Origin: JAGVVZ01 sp964373165 | Lineage (GTDB): Archaea; Aenigmatarchaeota; Aenigmatarchaeia; CG10238-14 | NCBI GenBank assembly: GCA_964373165.1 | Contig: CAYJTF010000020.1 | Span: 1-15,077, forward strand | Reading direction: 5' to 3' | Length of the DNA stretch: 15,077 bases | Shown: positions 6,800-12,292 of the stretch, piece by piece | Numbering within the stretch: the first letter of the stretch is position 1 | Layout: each line of letters starts with the position of its first letter | The notes under the pieces: generated by a model | Told to the model about the DNA's origin: nothing | Seen by the model: the letters and a program-made list of their open reading frames with translations, nothing else | The model's database searches: none | Translations under genes and position numbers: made by a program

Positions 6800-6811
6800 A
6801 CTAAATAGTAA
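6798..6811. promoter_or_regulatory. Candidate operator O2, between TATA box and peptidase start
   Basis: TTACTAAATAGTAA is a perfect inverted repeat of 6-base arms around AA. It lies between the TATA box and the expected transcription start of the peptidase gene, a position suited to repression. It shares TTACTA and GTAA with the site at 6739; the two start 59 bases apart. Confidence 0.55.
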
Positions 6812-6825
6812 ATATATTGACAAAA

Positions 6826-7770
6826 ATGAAAAAACCTAAGGGAAAGCATAAAAGTTGGAGATTTTGGTTAACTTTGGCTGCAGCATCTACAGTTTTAGCT
6901 AACACTGTTTCATCGGCACCTCGCAATATTGCCGATTATTATAAGAATAGGATGCAAACAAATGCAACAAGATATGTACAACAAGTAGGTCCCCGTTATT
7001 TAGCTCAATTGGAAACCTGTACCGATAGAAGCGTAACAGAAGAACCCAGATTTAGAGCAAATATATACTCAAATATGGAAGGCGTTGCAACTTATAGTGG
7101 AAGCGGTATTTCTATCCATGTTGACGATTTGAATGTGACTTTAATTGAATCTTGGGAGAGACCACTTGTAGATTTTTTAAGCAATAGATATTATATACCA
7201 ACATCAGTACTAGAACCGGATGATCCACTAAAAGAAGAATTTATATTTTTACATGAAATAGATCATCAAGATCATAAAACTAGATTAAGAGGTCATTATG
7301 GAGATGAATATGACTCATCTCATCCATTACGTTATGAAACATATAGATATTTAACAGAAGGTATGGCTTATGTAGAATCTGTTTTATGCATGGAGGAGAA
7401 GGGGGGAGAAAAGGCTAAATATGCAAGAAATAAAATGAATGAAATTAATGGATATTACGATGAAATTGGTCAAGCATTAAGGATATTAGTATATTCTTCA
7501 AAAAGAGAAGAAATTATACAGTTTTATCTAAGTGCTGTTTATACAGAATATAATGAGTATACAGTTAGATACATGATAGGCAGTCATTTTGTTCAAGAAA
7601 TTCAAACTTATCTTGGTGAGAGAGGTTATACATGGCAAGAAGCAGATAAAATGATATTAGAAAGACCCCCTACTCTAGAGGAAATATTCTTCCCCGAAAG
7701 ATACATAGAATACAAACTTTCTGATATTCCTAAAAGGGTGCTAGTTCTTATACCCATACTTTCCTATTAA
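6826..7770 (+). CDS. Secreted HExxH zinc metallopeptidase-like protein
   Basis: The 314-residue product begins with a lysine-rich segment and a hydrophobic signal (WRFWLTLAAASTVLA), with a likely cleavage region near SSAP around residue 31, so it is probably exported or anchored by its N-terminus. FLHEIDHQ places an HExxH zinc-binding motif at residues 143-147. Thirty residues on, YLTEGMAYVES supplies E178, a plausible third zinc ligand, the arrangement of gluzincins (HExxH plus downstream Glu). The residues before the motif resemble a preceding helix. The C-terminal half is rich in Tyr and Glu and I see no further known domain. I choose the ATG at 6826 over the TTG at 6817 because it fits the TATA spacing. 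The gene is divergent from a winged-helix regulator, and its end overlaps the convergent methyltransferase gene by 30 bases. I cannot name the peptidase family; substrate unknown. Confidence 0.65.
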   Translation: MKKPKGKHKSWRFWLTLAAASTVLANTVSSAPRNIADYYKNRMQTNATRYVQQVGPRYLAQLETCTDRSVTEEPRFRANIYSNMEGVATYSGSGISIHVDDLNVTLIESWERPLVDFLSNRYYIPTSVLEPDDPLKEEFIFLHEIDHQDHKTRLRGHYGDEYDSSHPLRYETYRYLTEGMAYVESVLCMEEKGGEKAKYARNKMNEINGYYDEIGQALRILVYSSKREEIIQFYLSAVYTEYNEYTVRYMIGSHFVQEIQTYLGERGYTWQEADKMILERPPTLEEIFFPERYIEYKLSDIPKRVLVLIPILSY

Positions 7771-8412
7771 CGGCACGTAGATAACTTCCGATATTTTTCT
7801 TTTAGTTATTTTTCCAGACACATCTTTTTCAATCATAACTAAATCTTGCGAAGGGTGTTTGGGTCCAACAGGTATGATCAATATACCGGGTTTAGCCAAC
7901 TGCTCTAAAAGAGGTTCAGGTATTTTATTACAGGAGGCTGTTACACATATTTTATCATAAGGCGCCATTTTCTCATAACCTTTAGTCCCGTCATCATTTA
8001 TCGTAATAATATCTCTATACCCAGTTCTAGAAAGATTCCTCTTCCCAAACAGATATGTCTTTCTGTTTTTTTCTACAGATACCACAACACCTTTCTTACC
8101 TATTATTTCTTTCGCTACAGCGGATCCATATCCAGATCCCATTCCTATTTCTAAAAATTTATCATTCCCTTTCAGTTTGAGCGGTTCATAAAATATAGGA
8201 TAAGTGTGTAGTGCAGAAATTGTTTGAAGTCCGTCATAAGGCGGTATTGGAAAAGGCTGATCGGTATATGCGTATTTACGATACCTTGCAGGCATGAACA
8301 GTTCTCTTTTAACCTTTTTCATAGCCCGGGCTATTCTGCTAGATTTCAGATAGCCCTCCTTTACGAGTTGATTAATTGCCATTAATCTTTGAAGTTTAAA
8401 ATGATCTTCCAT
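7741..8412 (-). CDS. pcm: Protein-L-isoaspartate O-methyltransferase
   Basis: This SAM-dependent cytoplasmic enzyme methylates the abnormal isoaspartyl side chain and starts its repair back to aspartate. The 223 residues show the PCMT signature: an N-terminal helical region ending in ELFMPARYRKYAYTDQPFPI (roughly residues 37-56), the QTISALH motif (63-69) of the active-site cap and the Rossmann SAM-binding motif FLEIGMGSGYGSA (86-98). VVVSVEKN (acidic residue for the SAM ribose) and the C-terminal LIIPVGPKHPSQDLV follow. Length is normal. It is divergent from the Rpp29 gene with about 60 bases between, and convergent with the peptidase gene, whose 3' end it overlaps. It is not part of the ribosomal transcription unit. 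Confidence 0.95.
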   Translation of the reverse strand: MEDHFKLQRLMAINQLVKEGYLKSSRIARAMKKVKRELFMPARYRKYAYTDQPFPIPPYDGLQTISALHTYPIFYEPLKLKGNDKFLEIGMGSGYGSAVAKEIIGKKGVVVSVEKNRKTYLFGKRNLSRTGYRDIITINDDGTKGYEKMAPYDKICVTASCNKIPEPLLEQLAKPGILIIPVGPKHPSQDLVMIEKDVSGKITKRKISEVIYVPLIGKYGYKN

Positions 8413-8432
8413 AACATTAATGATAGTTGAAG

Positions 8433-8446
8433 GAAAGAATTAATTT
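8433..8446. promoter_or_regulatory. Shared AT-rich core promoter between pcm and Rpp29
   Basis: GAATTAATTTTT in the 61-base divergent spacer reads as a TATA-like element on both strands. It lies about 28 bases before the Rpp29 ATG at 8474 and about 25 bases before the methyltransferase ATG at 8412, so a bidirectional promoter is plausible. Confidence 0.35.
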
Positions 8447-8473
8447 TTACTGTTGAATCATTATTATATTTAT

Positions 8474-8755
8474 ATGCCAATAACATCACAAAATTTAGTA
8501 AGACATGAACTTATCGGCTTGCCAATAGTAGTAGTTAACTCTACTAGTCCCGACCAAAAAGGATTAAAAGGCATAGTTGTAGATGAAAGCTATAATACAT
8601 TGACAATTGAATCAAATAAAACAGAAAAAGTTATAGTTAAGAAAACATCAATATTTGTATTCACGCTTCCTGATGGGAAGAAGGTTCAAGTAGACGGAAA
8701 CGTTTTAATAAGCAGACCTGAAGATAGAATAAAGAAGAAATTGCCTAAATGGTGA
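8474..8755 (+). CDS. rnp1: RNase P protein component 1 (Rpp29/POP4 family)
   Basis: Rpp29 partners Rpp21 on the specificity domain of archaeal RNase P, the ribozyme that trims the 5' leader of pre-tRNA. The 93 residues follow the family closely: SQNLVRHELIGLPIVVVNST, then KGIVVDESYNTLTIES, then VFTLPDGKKVQVDGNVLISR and PEDRIKK at the C-terminus, an Sm-like barrel. I choose the ATG at 8474, since the family begins with M-x-T-x-x-N-L-x-R-H-E. An upstream in-frame TTG at 8453 would add only seven tyrosine-rich residues. The gene lies in its classical place upstream of S17, but an unknown small gene is inserted between them. Confidence 0.95.
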   Translation: MPITSQNLVRHELIGLPIVVVNSTSPDQKGLKGIVVDESYNTLTIESNKTEKVIVKKTSIFVFTLPDGKKVQVDGNVLISRPEDRIKKKLPKW

Positions 8756-8759
8756 TAAA

Positions 8760-8993
8760 ATGGAAGATATGATAAAAGAAATTCAGATTGAGATGCTGAG
8801 AAACAAAAAGTTTAGGGACGAAATATGCTTAGCCTTGTATAACGATTACATGAAATTGGACAAAAAAGATATATCTTTGAAAGACATAAAGAAAAGGACA
8901 GAAGACTTGCTAAGAATATTGGCTGAAGTTGAATTAAACGCAATGATGAATGAAGAAAAATATGAAATAGACGATATAGATATGGAAAACTGA
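8760..8993 (+). CDS. Unknown small helical protein between Rpp29 and S17
   Basis: I do not recognise this 77-residue protein. It is highly charged, begins MEDMIKEIQIEMLRNKKFRD, and is predicted by composition to be mostly alpha-helical, with heptad-like spacing of Leu and Ile around ISLKDIKKRTEDLLRILAEV. It ends in an acidic tail (YEIDDIDMEN) and has no cysteines other than one and no membrane segment. The start is well supported: GGTGAT overlapping the Rpp29 stop lies three bases before the ATG. The S17 gene follows after eight bases with its own GAGTGAT, so it is co-translated with ribosomal genes. A role in ribosome assembly or RNase P is possible by position only. Confidence 0.7.
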   Translation: MEDMIKEIQIEMLRNKKFRDEICLALYNDYMKLDKKDISLKDIKKRTEDLLRILAEVELNAMMNEEKYEIDDIDMEN

Positions 8994-9001
8994 GTGATAT
9001 A

Positions 9002-9337
9002 ATGGCTAAAGAAAAGGCGAAGGATATAGGATATGATGTAGAATTACCTAAAAAAACCTGTGATGACGTTAACTGTCCTTTCCATGGAAAATTGCCTATA
9101 AGAGGTAAAATTCTAGAGGGAGTCATTGTTTCGGATAGAATGCAGGGGACAGCTATAGTTAGGAGAGATTATCTTCATTTCATATCTAAATATGAGAGAT
9201 ATGAGAAAAGGAAAAGTAGAATATCTGCCCATAATCCTGTATGCGTAGACGCGAAAAAAGGCAATAAAGTTAGAATAGCTGAATGCAGACCTTTGTCGAA
9301 AACTAAACATTTTGTGGTTATTGAAAAAATCAATTAA
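9002..9337 (+). CDS. rps17: 30S ribosomal protein S17 (uS17)
   Basis: uS17 is an early-binding small-subunit protein of OB-fold type. The 111 residues include the archaeal N-terminal motif CDDVNCPFHGKLPIRGKILE (about residues 20-39), the VIVSDRMQGTAIVRRDYLHF strand region, the RYEKRKSRISAHNPVCVDAK block and the C-terminal RIAECRPLSKTKHFVVIEK. GAGTGAT precedes the ATG closely. It continues the unit Rpp29, unknown protein, S17. The next gene, L14, has its own TATA-like element. Confidence 0.96.
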   Translation: MAKEKAKDIGYDVELPKKTCDDVNCPFHGKLPIRGKILEGVIVSDRMQGTAIVRRDYLHFISKYERYEKRKSRISAHNPVCVDAKKGNKVRIAECRPLSKTKHFVVIEKIN

Positions 9338-9340
9338 TAA

Positions 9341-9378
9341 AAACCTTTTTAATTATATCATTCTTAAAATAATGAGTG
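9341..9378 (+). promoter_or_regulatory. Promoter and Shine-Dalgarno site of L14
   Basis: AAACCTTTTTAATTATA (9341-9357) is a BRE/TATA element of the same type as those before L3 and L24. GAGTGA at 9374-9379 lies six bases before the ATG at 9385 and supports that start. Confidence 0.5.
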
Positions 9379-9384
9379 AATCAG

Positions 9385-9783
9385 ATGAAAGGATTAAAAG
9401 CAAAAGTTTCAAAAGTAATACCTGTAGGTTCTTTGATTGAATGTGCAGATAATACTGGAGCAAAAATTCTGAACGTAATCTCTGTAATAGGTTATGGCGG
9501 TGCCAAAAGAAGACTGCCTGCTGCAGGCGTGGGTGATATGATTGTATGTTCTGTCAGAGTCGGTAATGTTAAAATGAGAAAACAGGTTGTTAGAGCAGTC
9601 ATTATAAGACAAAAAAAAGAATATAGAAGAGCAGACGGATTGCGCGTGAGTTTCGAGGATAATGCAGCTGCTATTGTAAATGAAAAAGGCGAGCCGCAAG
9701 GAACTCAGATAAAAGGACCTGTTGCCAAAGAAGTGGTTGAGAGATTTACAGTTATTGGTAAAGTTGCTAATTTTATAATTTAG
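9385..9783 (+). CDS. rpl14: 50S ribosomal protein L14 (uL14)
   Basis: uL14 sits at the subunit interface and contacts factors such as aIF6. From the ATG at 9385 the protein has 132 residues, the archaeal norm. Visible family blocks are MKGLKAKVSKVIPVGSLIEC, ADNTGAKILNVISV (signature segment), GDMIVCSVRVGNVKMRKQ, VRAVIIRQKKEYRRADGLRV and the C-terminal GPVAKEVVERF with IGKVA. A GTG nine bases upstream (9376) would add three residues, but GAGTGA fits the ATG better. It is followed by an unusual minus-strand insertion before L24. Confidence 0.96.
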   Translation: MKGLKAKVSKVIPVGSLIECADNTGAKILNVISVIGYGGAKRRLPAAGVGDMIVCSVRVGNVKMRKQVVRAVIIRQKKEYRRADGLRVSFEDNAAAIVNEKGEPQGTQIKGPVAKEVVERFTVIGKVANFII

Positions 9784-9786
9784 CCA

Positions 9787-9957
9787 TTATACAAACCATT
9801 TCTTTTTATTAAATTCTTCTGTTGATTCTATCTTTATAGCTTCTTTTAGGCAATTACATGTAATCATATTATGGATACTCATTCCTCTGTAAAACCCACA
9901 GTGTTCGCTTTTTGCTATTTGACCACAGTATGCACAATTGACTGATATACTAGACAT
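9787..9957 (-). CDS. Cysteine-rich mini-protein, 56 residues, zinc-ribbon-like
   Basis: This small frame is not recognised. The product begins MSSISVNCAYCGQIAKSEHC and holds the cysteines C8, C11, C20, C34 and C36 (C-x2-C ... C ... C-N-C), a pattern suited to binding one zinc ion. The C-terminal half is lysine- and glutamate-rich (CLKEAIKIESTEEF) and ends KKKWFV. The start is unusually well supported for so short a gene: AGGAGATGAT, close to the archaeal Shine-Dalgarno consensus, ends three bases before the ATG. The same bases contain the stop of the upstream mini-gene at 9962, so the two are translationally coupled. It lies antisense to the direction of the ribosomal genes, between L14 and L24. 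A chance frame would be unlikely to show both the Cys pairs and this ribosome-binding site. Confidence 0.6.
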   Translation of the reverse strand: MSSISVNCAYCGQIAKSEHCGFYRGMSIHNMITCNCLKEAIKIESTEEFNKKKWFV

Positions 9958-9961
9958 AGTA

Positions 9962-10066
9962 TCATCTCCTTAGATTAGTACCCGCGCAGAATTTTACATG
10001 CTGCCGATACAATCTTTTTGGTTTCCTCATGTGACATCTTGAGCATACGTGTTTCATTTTGTTCAT
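9962..10066 (-). CDS. Very small zinc-finger-like protein, 34 residues
   Basis: The frame encodes 34 residues with C-x2-C-x11-H-x3-C (C8, C11, H23, C27: VCSRCH ... RQHVKFC), close to the spacing of a single classical zinc finger with Cys as the last ligand. The linker is strongly basic (HMRKPKRLYRQ), as expected for nucleic-acid contact. Its TGA lies inside the AGGAGATGA site that serves the next mini-gene (9957), the arrangement of a two-gene operon. The start could be the ATG at 10066 or the one at 10057 (fourth codon); neither has a good Shine-Dalgarno site, so this transcript may be leaderless. Function unknown; DNA or RNA binding is an inference from the motif. Confidence 0.5.
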   Translation of the reverse strand: MNKMKHVCSRCHMRKPKRLYRQHVKFCAGTNLRR

Positions 10067-10234
10067 TGTTATTTTACAACAGAAAACGATGATTTCAAAT
10101 CTTGATATTAGAAACTAAGGTTATCCGCATTAATTAATTGCAAAAATGAAGTTAAATAGGCGGCATTTAATTAGTTCCATTTATGGGTTCAATGATAAGA
10201 TCCATTTGTCAAAATGTTAAAACTTTAAACGGAC
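10067..10234. other. Spacer before L24, divergent promoter region
   Basis: No convincing gene is visible here. The stretch separates the minus-strand mini-proteins from L24 and has an AT-rich near-palindrome GCATTAATTAATTGC (10127-10141) that could serve either direction. A 24-codon plus-strand frame starting at 10147 has no supporting signal. Confidence 0.4.
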
Positions 10235-10278
10235 AAAACCTTTTAAATACTTTCTTTTAATAATTTAGAGAAGATGAT
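10235..10278 (+). promoter_or_regulatory. Promoter and Shine-Dalgarno site of L24-S4e-L5-S14
   Basis: AAAACCTTTTAAATAC (10235-10250) is a textbook BRE/TATA element about 32 bases before the ATG at 10282. GATGAT at 10273-10278 is the ribosome-binding site. It is needed because the preceding genes are on the other strand. Confidence 0.6.
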
Positions 10279-10281
10279 AAA

Positions 10282-10668
10282 ATGAAGAGATGGTCAAAGC
10301 ATTGGAAGGCATCCAAACAGCCAAGAAAGCAAAGAAAATATTATAGAAACGCGCCTATGGCTGTAAAGCGTAAATTAGTTTCCGCACACTTATCTAAGGA
10401 ACTGAGAGAAAAATATAAGGCAAGGTCATTTCCTGTTAAAAAAGGAGATGAGGTATTAATAATGAGAGGCAAATACAAGAACAGATCAGGTAAAGTAAGC
10501 AGAATCAGTTTAAAAACCTCGAAAATATTCATAGAAGGTTTAACCAGAAAAAAAGTAGCCGGAACTGAAATACAATTTTCGATACACCCAAGTAATTTGA
10601 AAATTACAAATCTCAATCTCAGCGATCAAGAAAGGTTAAAGGCTTTAAACAGAGTATTGAATAAGTGA
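10282..10668 (+). CDS. rpl24: 50S ribosomal protein L24 (uL24)
   Basis: uL24 is an assembly-initiating protein near the tunnel exit. The 128 residues begin with the archaeal basic extension (KRWSKHWKASKQPRKQRKYY) and APMAVKRKLVSAHLSKELRE. The KOW motif region follows (FPVKKGDEVLIMRGKYKNRS, about residues 50-70, and GKVSRISLKTSKIFIEG). The C-terminal part IHPSNLKITNLNLSD is typical of the archaeal/eukaryotic form. It opens a new ribosomal run after the inverted mini-gene insertion and is followed by S4e after four bases. Confidence 0.96.
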   Translation: MKRWSKHWKASKQPRKQRKYYRNAPMAVKRKLVSAHLSKELREKYKARSFPVKKGDEVLIMRGKYKNRSGKVSRISLKTSKIFIEGLTRKKVAGTEIQFSIHPSNLKITNLNLSDQERLKALNRVLNK

Positions 10669-10672
10669 TTAT

Positions 10673-11389
10673 ATGGGAAGACATCTAAAACCATTATCCA
10701 CCCCAAAGTTTTGGAGAATTGCTAGAAAATCGAGACCTTGGGTTGTAAGACCTAATCCGGGATCCCATAAGAAAGACGAGTCAATGCCGTTACTGATTAT
10801 ATTAAGAGATATTTTAAAACTGGTAGATACCGCTGCCGAAGGTCAAAAAATAATTAGTTCTAGAGAGGTATTTGTTGATGGTAAATATAGGAGAAGTTAC
10901 AAATATCCAGTCGGGTTCATGGATGTTTTGCAGATACCCAAATTAAATAAGTTTTATAGGATAGTATCATCCAAACGCGGTCTGAGTTTGAACGAAATTT
11001 CTGAAAAAGAGACAAATTTAAAGTTATGCAGAATCAGAAATAAAACATTAATTAAAAAAGGAAAATTACAGTTGAATTTACATGATGGTAGAAACATCCT
11101 CGTCGAAAGAAAAGGCAAAAAAGATGATTATTCAACAGGAGATTCTTTACTCATAGAATTACCAAGTCAAAAGATAGTCGAACACATAAAATTAGAAAAC
11201 GGGAATTTGGGATTGATTATTGGCGGACAAAATCAAGGTGAGTTGATTAAAGTAAAAGGTGTGGTGAAGACAAGAAGTAGAGAACCGAATAAAGTCATTT
11301 GTGATCTGAAAGGTAGAGAATTTGCTTCGGTCAAAGATCATGTTTTTGTAGTTGGTAAAGCCAAGCCAGTGATTACTGTTAACATGTGA
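10673..11389 (+). CDS. rps4e: 30S ribosomal protein S4e (eS4)
   Basis: eS4 exists only in archaea and eukaryotes, so this gene alone fixes the domain of life. The 238 residues show the N-terminal block MGRHLKPLSTPKFWRIARKS, an S4-type RNA-binding region around LLIILRDILKLVDTAAEGQK, the central VFVDGKYRRSYKYPVGFMDV motif, and a C-terminal KOW-type barrel (LIIGGQNQGELIKVKGVV, DLKGREFASVKDHVFVVG). AGTGAT lies just before the ATG. The end overlaps the L5 ribosome-binding region. Confidence 0.96.
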   Translation: MGRHLKPLSTPKFWRIARKSRPWVVRPNPGSHKKDESMPLLIILRDILKLVDTAAEGQKIISSREVFVDGKYRRSYKYPVGFMDVLQIPKLNKFYRIVSSKRGLSLNEISEKETNLKLCRIRNKTLIKKGKLQLNLHDGRNILVERKGKKDDYSTGDSLLIELPSQKIVEHIKLENGNLGLIIGGQNQGELIKVKGVVKTRSREPNKVICDLKGREFASVKDHVFVVGKAKPVITVNM

Positions 11390-11394
11390 TTAAA

Positions 11395-11895
11395 ATGAAT
11401 GTAATGAAAAAAATCAAGATAGAGAAAGTTACTTTGAATATAGGTTGTGCGGCCGACAAAGAAAAAATGCAAAGGGCTCAAAAATTATTGGCTAAAATTT
11501 CAGATAAAAAACCCGTGGCTACTTTATCGCATAAAAGATCCACGTTTGGTATCACCAAAAGAAAACCTATAGGATACAAAGTTACTTTGAGAAGAGAAAA
11601 GGCTGAAAAGTTTCTTATCGACGTTTTAAATAGTGCCGATAAAAAGATTAGAATGAACCAAATAAATAACGGCAACTTCTCAATCGGTGTTAAGGAATAC
11701 ATTGATTTACCTGAGATTCAATATGATCCTGATATCGGCATTATAGGATTTGATGTTGCTGTAACTTTAGAAAGGCCTGGTTACAGAGTGAAAAGAAAAA
11801 AAATAGGAAATTCCAAATTAGGTAAAGATCATGCTATTAATAAGAAAGAAACCATAGATTGGATAAAAAACTTGGGGGTGTCTGTTGTTGAGTGA
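11395..11895 (+). CDS. rpl5: 50S ribosomal protein L5 (uL5)
   Basis: uL5 binds 5S rRNA and contacts the P-site tRNA. The product is 166 residues from the ATG at 11395. I prefer this start to the upstream GTG (11386) because archaeal L5 begins M-N-x-M-x-x-I-x-I-E-K-V-T-L-N-I-G and because GTGAT lies four bases before it. Blocks visible are KIEKVTLNIGCAADKEKMQR, TLSHKRSTFGITKRKPIGYK, VTLRREKAEKFL and YDPDIGIIGFDVAVTLERPG followed by the basic YRVKRKKIG. An unknown small gene follows and overlaps its end if it starts at TTG 11885. Confidence 0.96.
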   Translation: MNVMKKIKIEKVTLNIGCAADKEKMQRAQKLLAKISDKKPVATLSHKRSTFGITKRKPIGYKVTLRREKAEKFLIDVLNSADKKIRMNQINNGNFSIGVKEYIDLPEIQYDPDIGIIGFDVAVTLERPGYRVKRKKIGNSKLGKDHAINKKETIDWIKNLGVSVVE

Positions 11896-12067
11896 TGATA
11901 TGTGGGTCAGAGACATGACCACAAAACTTACTGGTGTCATTTTTAGAAAGGCACTTATAGAAGATGATTGGAGCAAGGTTTATGAGAACGTTGTCAAAGA
12001 AATGTTCATTAATCAGTTTGAAGACGAAATGGGTGTTCTGAAGATTTTGGGAAATTTTGGTGGTTGA
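11885..12067 (+). CDS. Unknown small protein between L5 and S14
   Basis: I do not recognise this 60-residue product (55 residues from the alternative ATG at 11900). It reads MLSDDMWVRDMTTKLTGVIF, continues with acidic and aromatic residues (EDDWSKVYENVVKEMF, QFEDEMGVLKI) and ends NFGG. It is probably soluble and largely helical. The TTG start has the strong site GGGGGTG four bases upstream inside L5; the ATG at 11900 has GTGATGAT abutting it. S14 starts five bases after its stop, with GGTGG inside this gene, so the frame is locked into the ribosomal operon. L5 and S14 are normally adjacent, which makes this an insertion or a fast-evolving local gene. Confidence 0.6.
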   Translation: MLSDDMWVRDMTTKLTGVIFRKALIEDDWSKVYENVVKEMFINQFEDEMGVLKILGNFGG

Positions 12068-12071
12068 ATTA

Positions 12072-12215
12072 ATGCCTAAAAAATTTGGTAAGGGAACAAG
12101 AAAATGCAAGAACTGCGGTACTCATAGAGGAATTATAAGAAAATATGATCTGTACTATTGCAGGAGATGTATGAGAGAATTTGCACAAAAATTAGGTTTT
12201 AAAAAATACAGTTAA
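12072..12215 (+). CDS. rps14: 30S ribosomal protein S14 (uS14), zinc-binding form
   Basis: uS14 is in the small-subunit head. The 47-residue product has the zinc-binding C-x2-C ... C-x2-C pattern: KCKNCGTHRG (C12, C15) and YCRRCMREFA (C30, C33), with the characteristic IIRKYDLYYCR between and a C-terminal KLGFKKYS. Length matches the archaeal family (about 50). The ATG at 12072 follows GGTGGTTGA inside the preceding small gene. This is the last ribosomal gene in the window; S8, L6 and the rest of the usual series do not follow. Confidence 0.95.
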   Translation: MPKKFGKGTRKCKNCGTHRGIIRKYDLYYCRRCMREFAQKLGFKKYS

Positions 12216-12257
12216 TTCGAAGTAGAAAATTTCTGAATATTGGAAAGAAAAAATTCA

Positions 12258-12268
12258 ATAATTATAAG
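12258..12268 (+). promoter_or_regulatory. Promoter of the prepilin peptidase gene
   Basis: The TATA-like ATAATTATAAG lies about 25-35 bases before the ATG at 12293, compatible with a leaderless or short-leader transcript separate from the S14 operon. Confidence 0.4.
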
Positions 12269-12292
12269 TTTGAGTCTTTATAATTCTTGTTT

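Noticed and set aside
6553..6804. Plus-strand frame of 83 residues opposite the winged-helix gene
   Set aside because: It is the complement of a clear OmpR-type domain and runs through the divergent promoter region.
9409..9699. Minus-strand frame of 96 residues inside L14
   Set aside because: It is a shadow frame in a secure ribosomal gene, with no start signal.
10080..10100. GATGATTTC resembling a C box of a C/D guide RNA
   Set aside because: No matching D box or C'/D' pair within the expected 60 bases, so the match is not meaningful.
10147..10221. 24-codon plus-strand frame in the spacer before L24
   Set aside because: No ribosome-binding site, no recognisable motif and very short.
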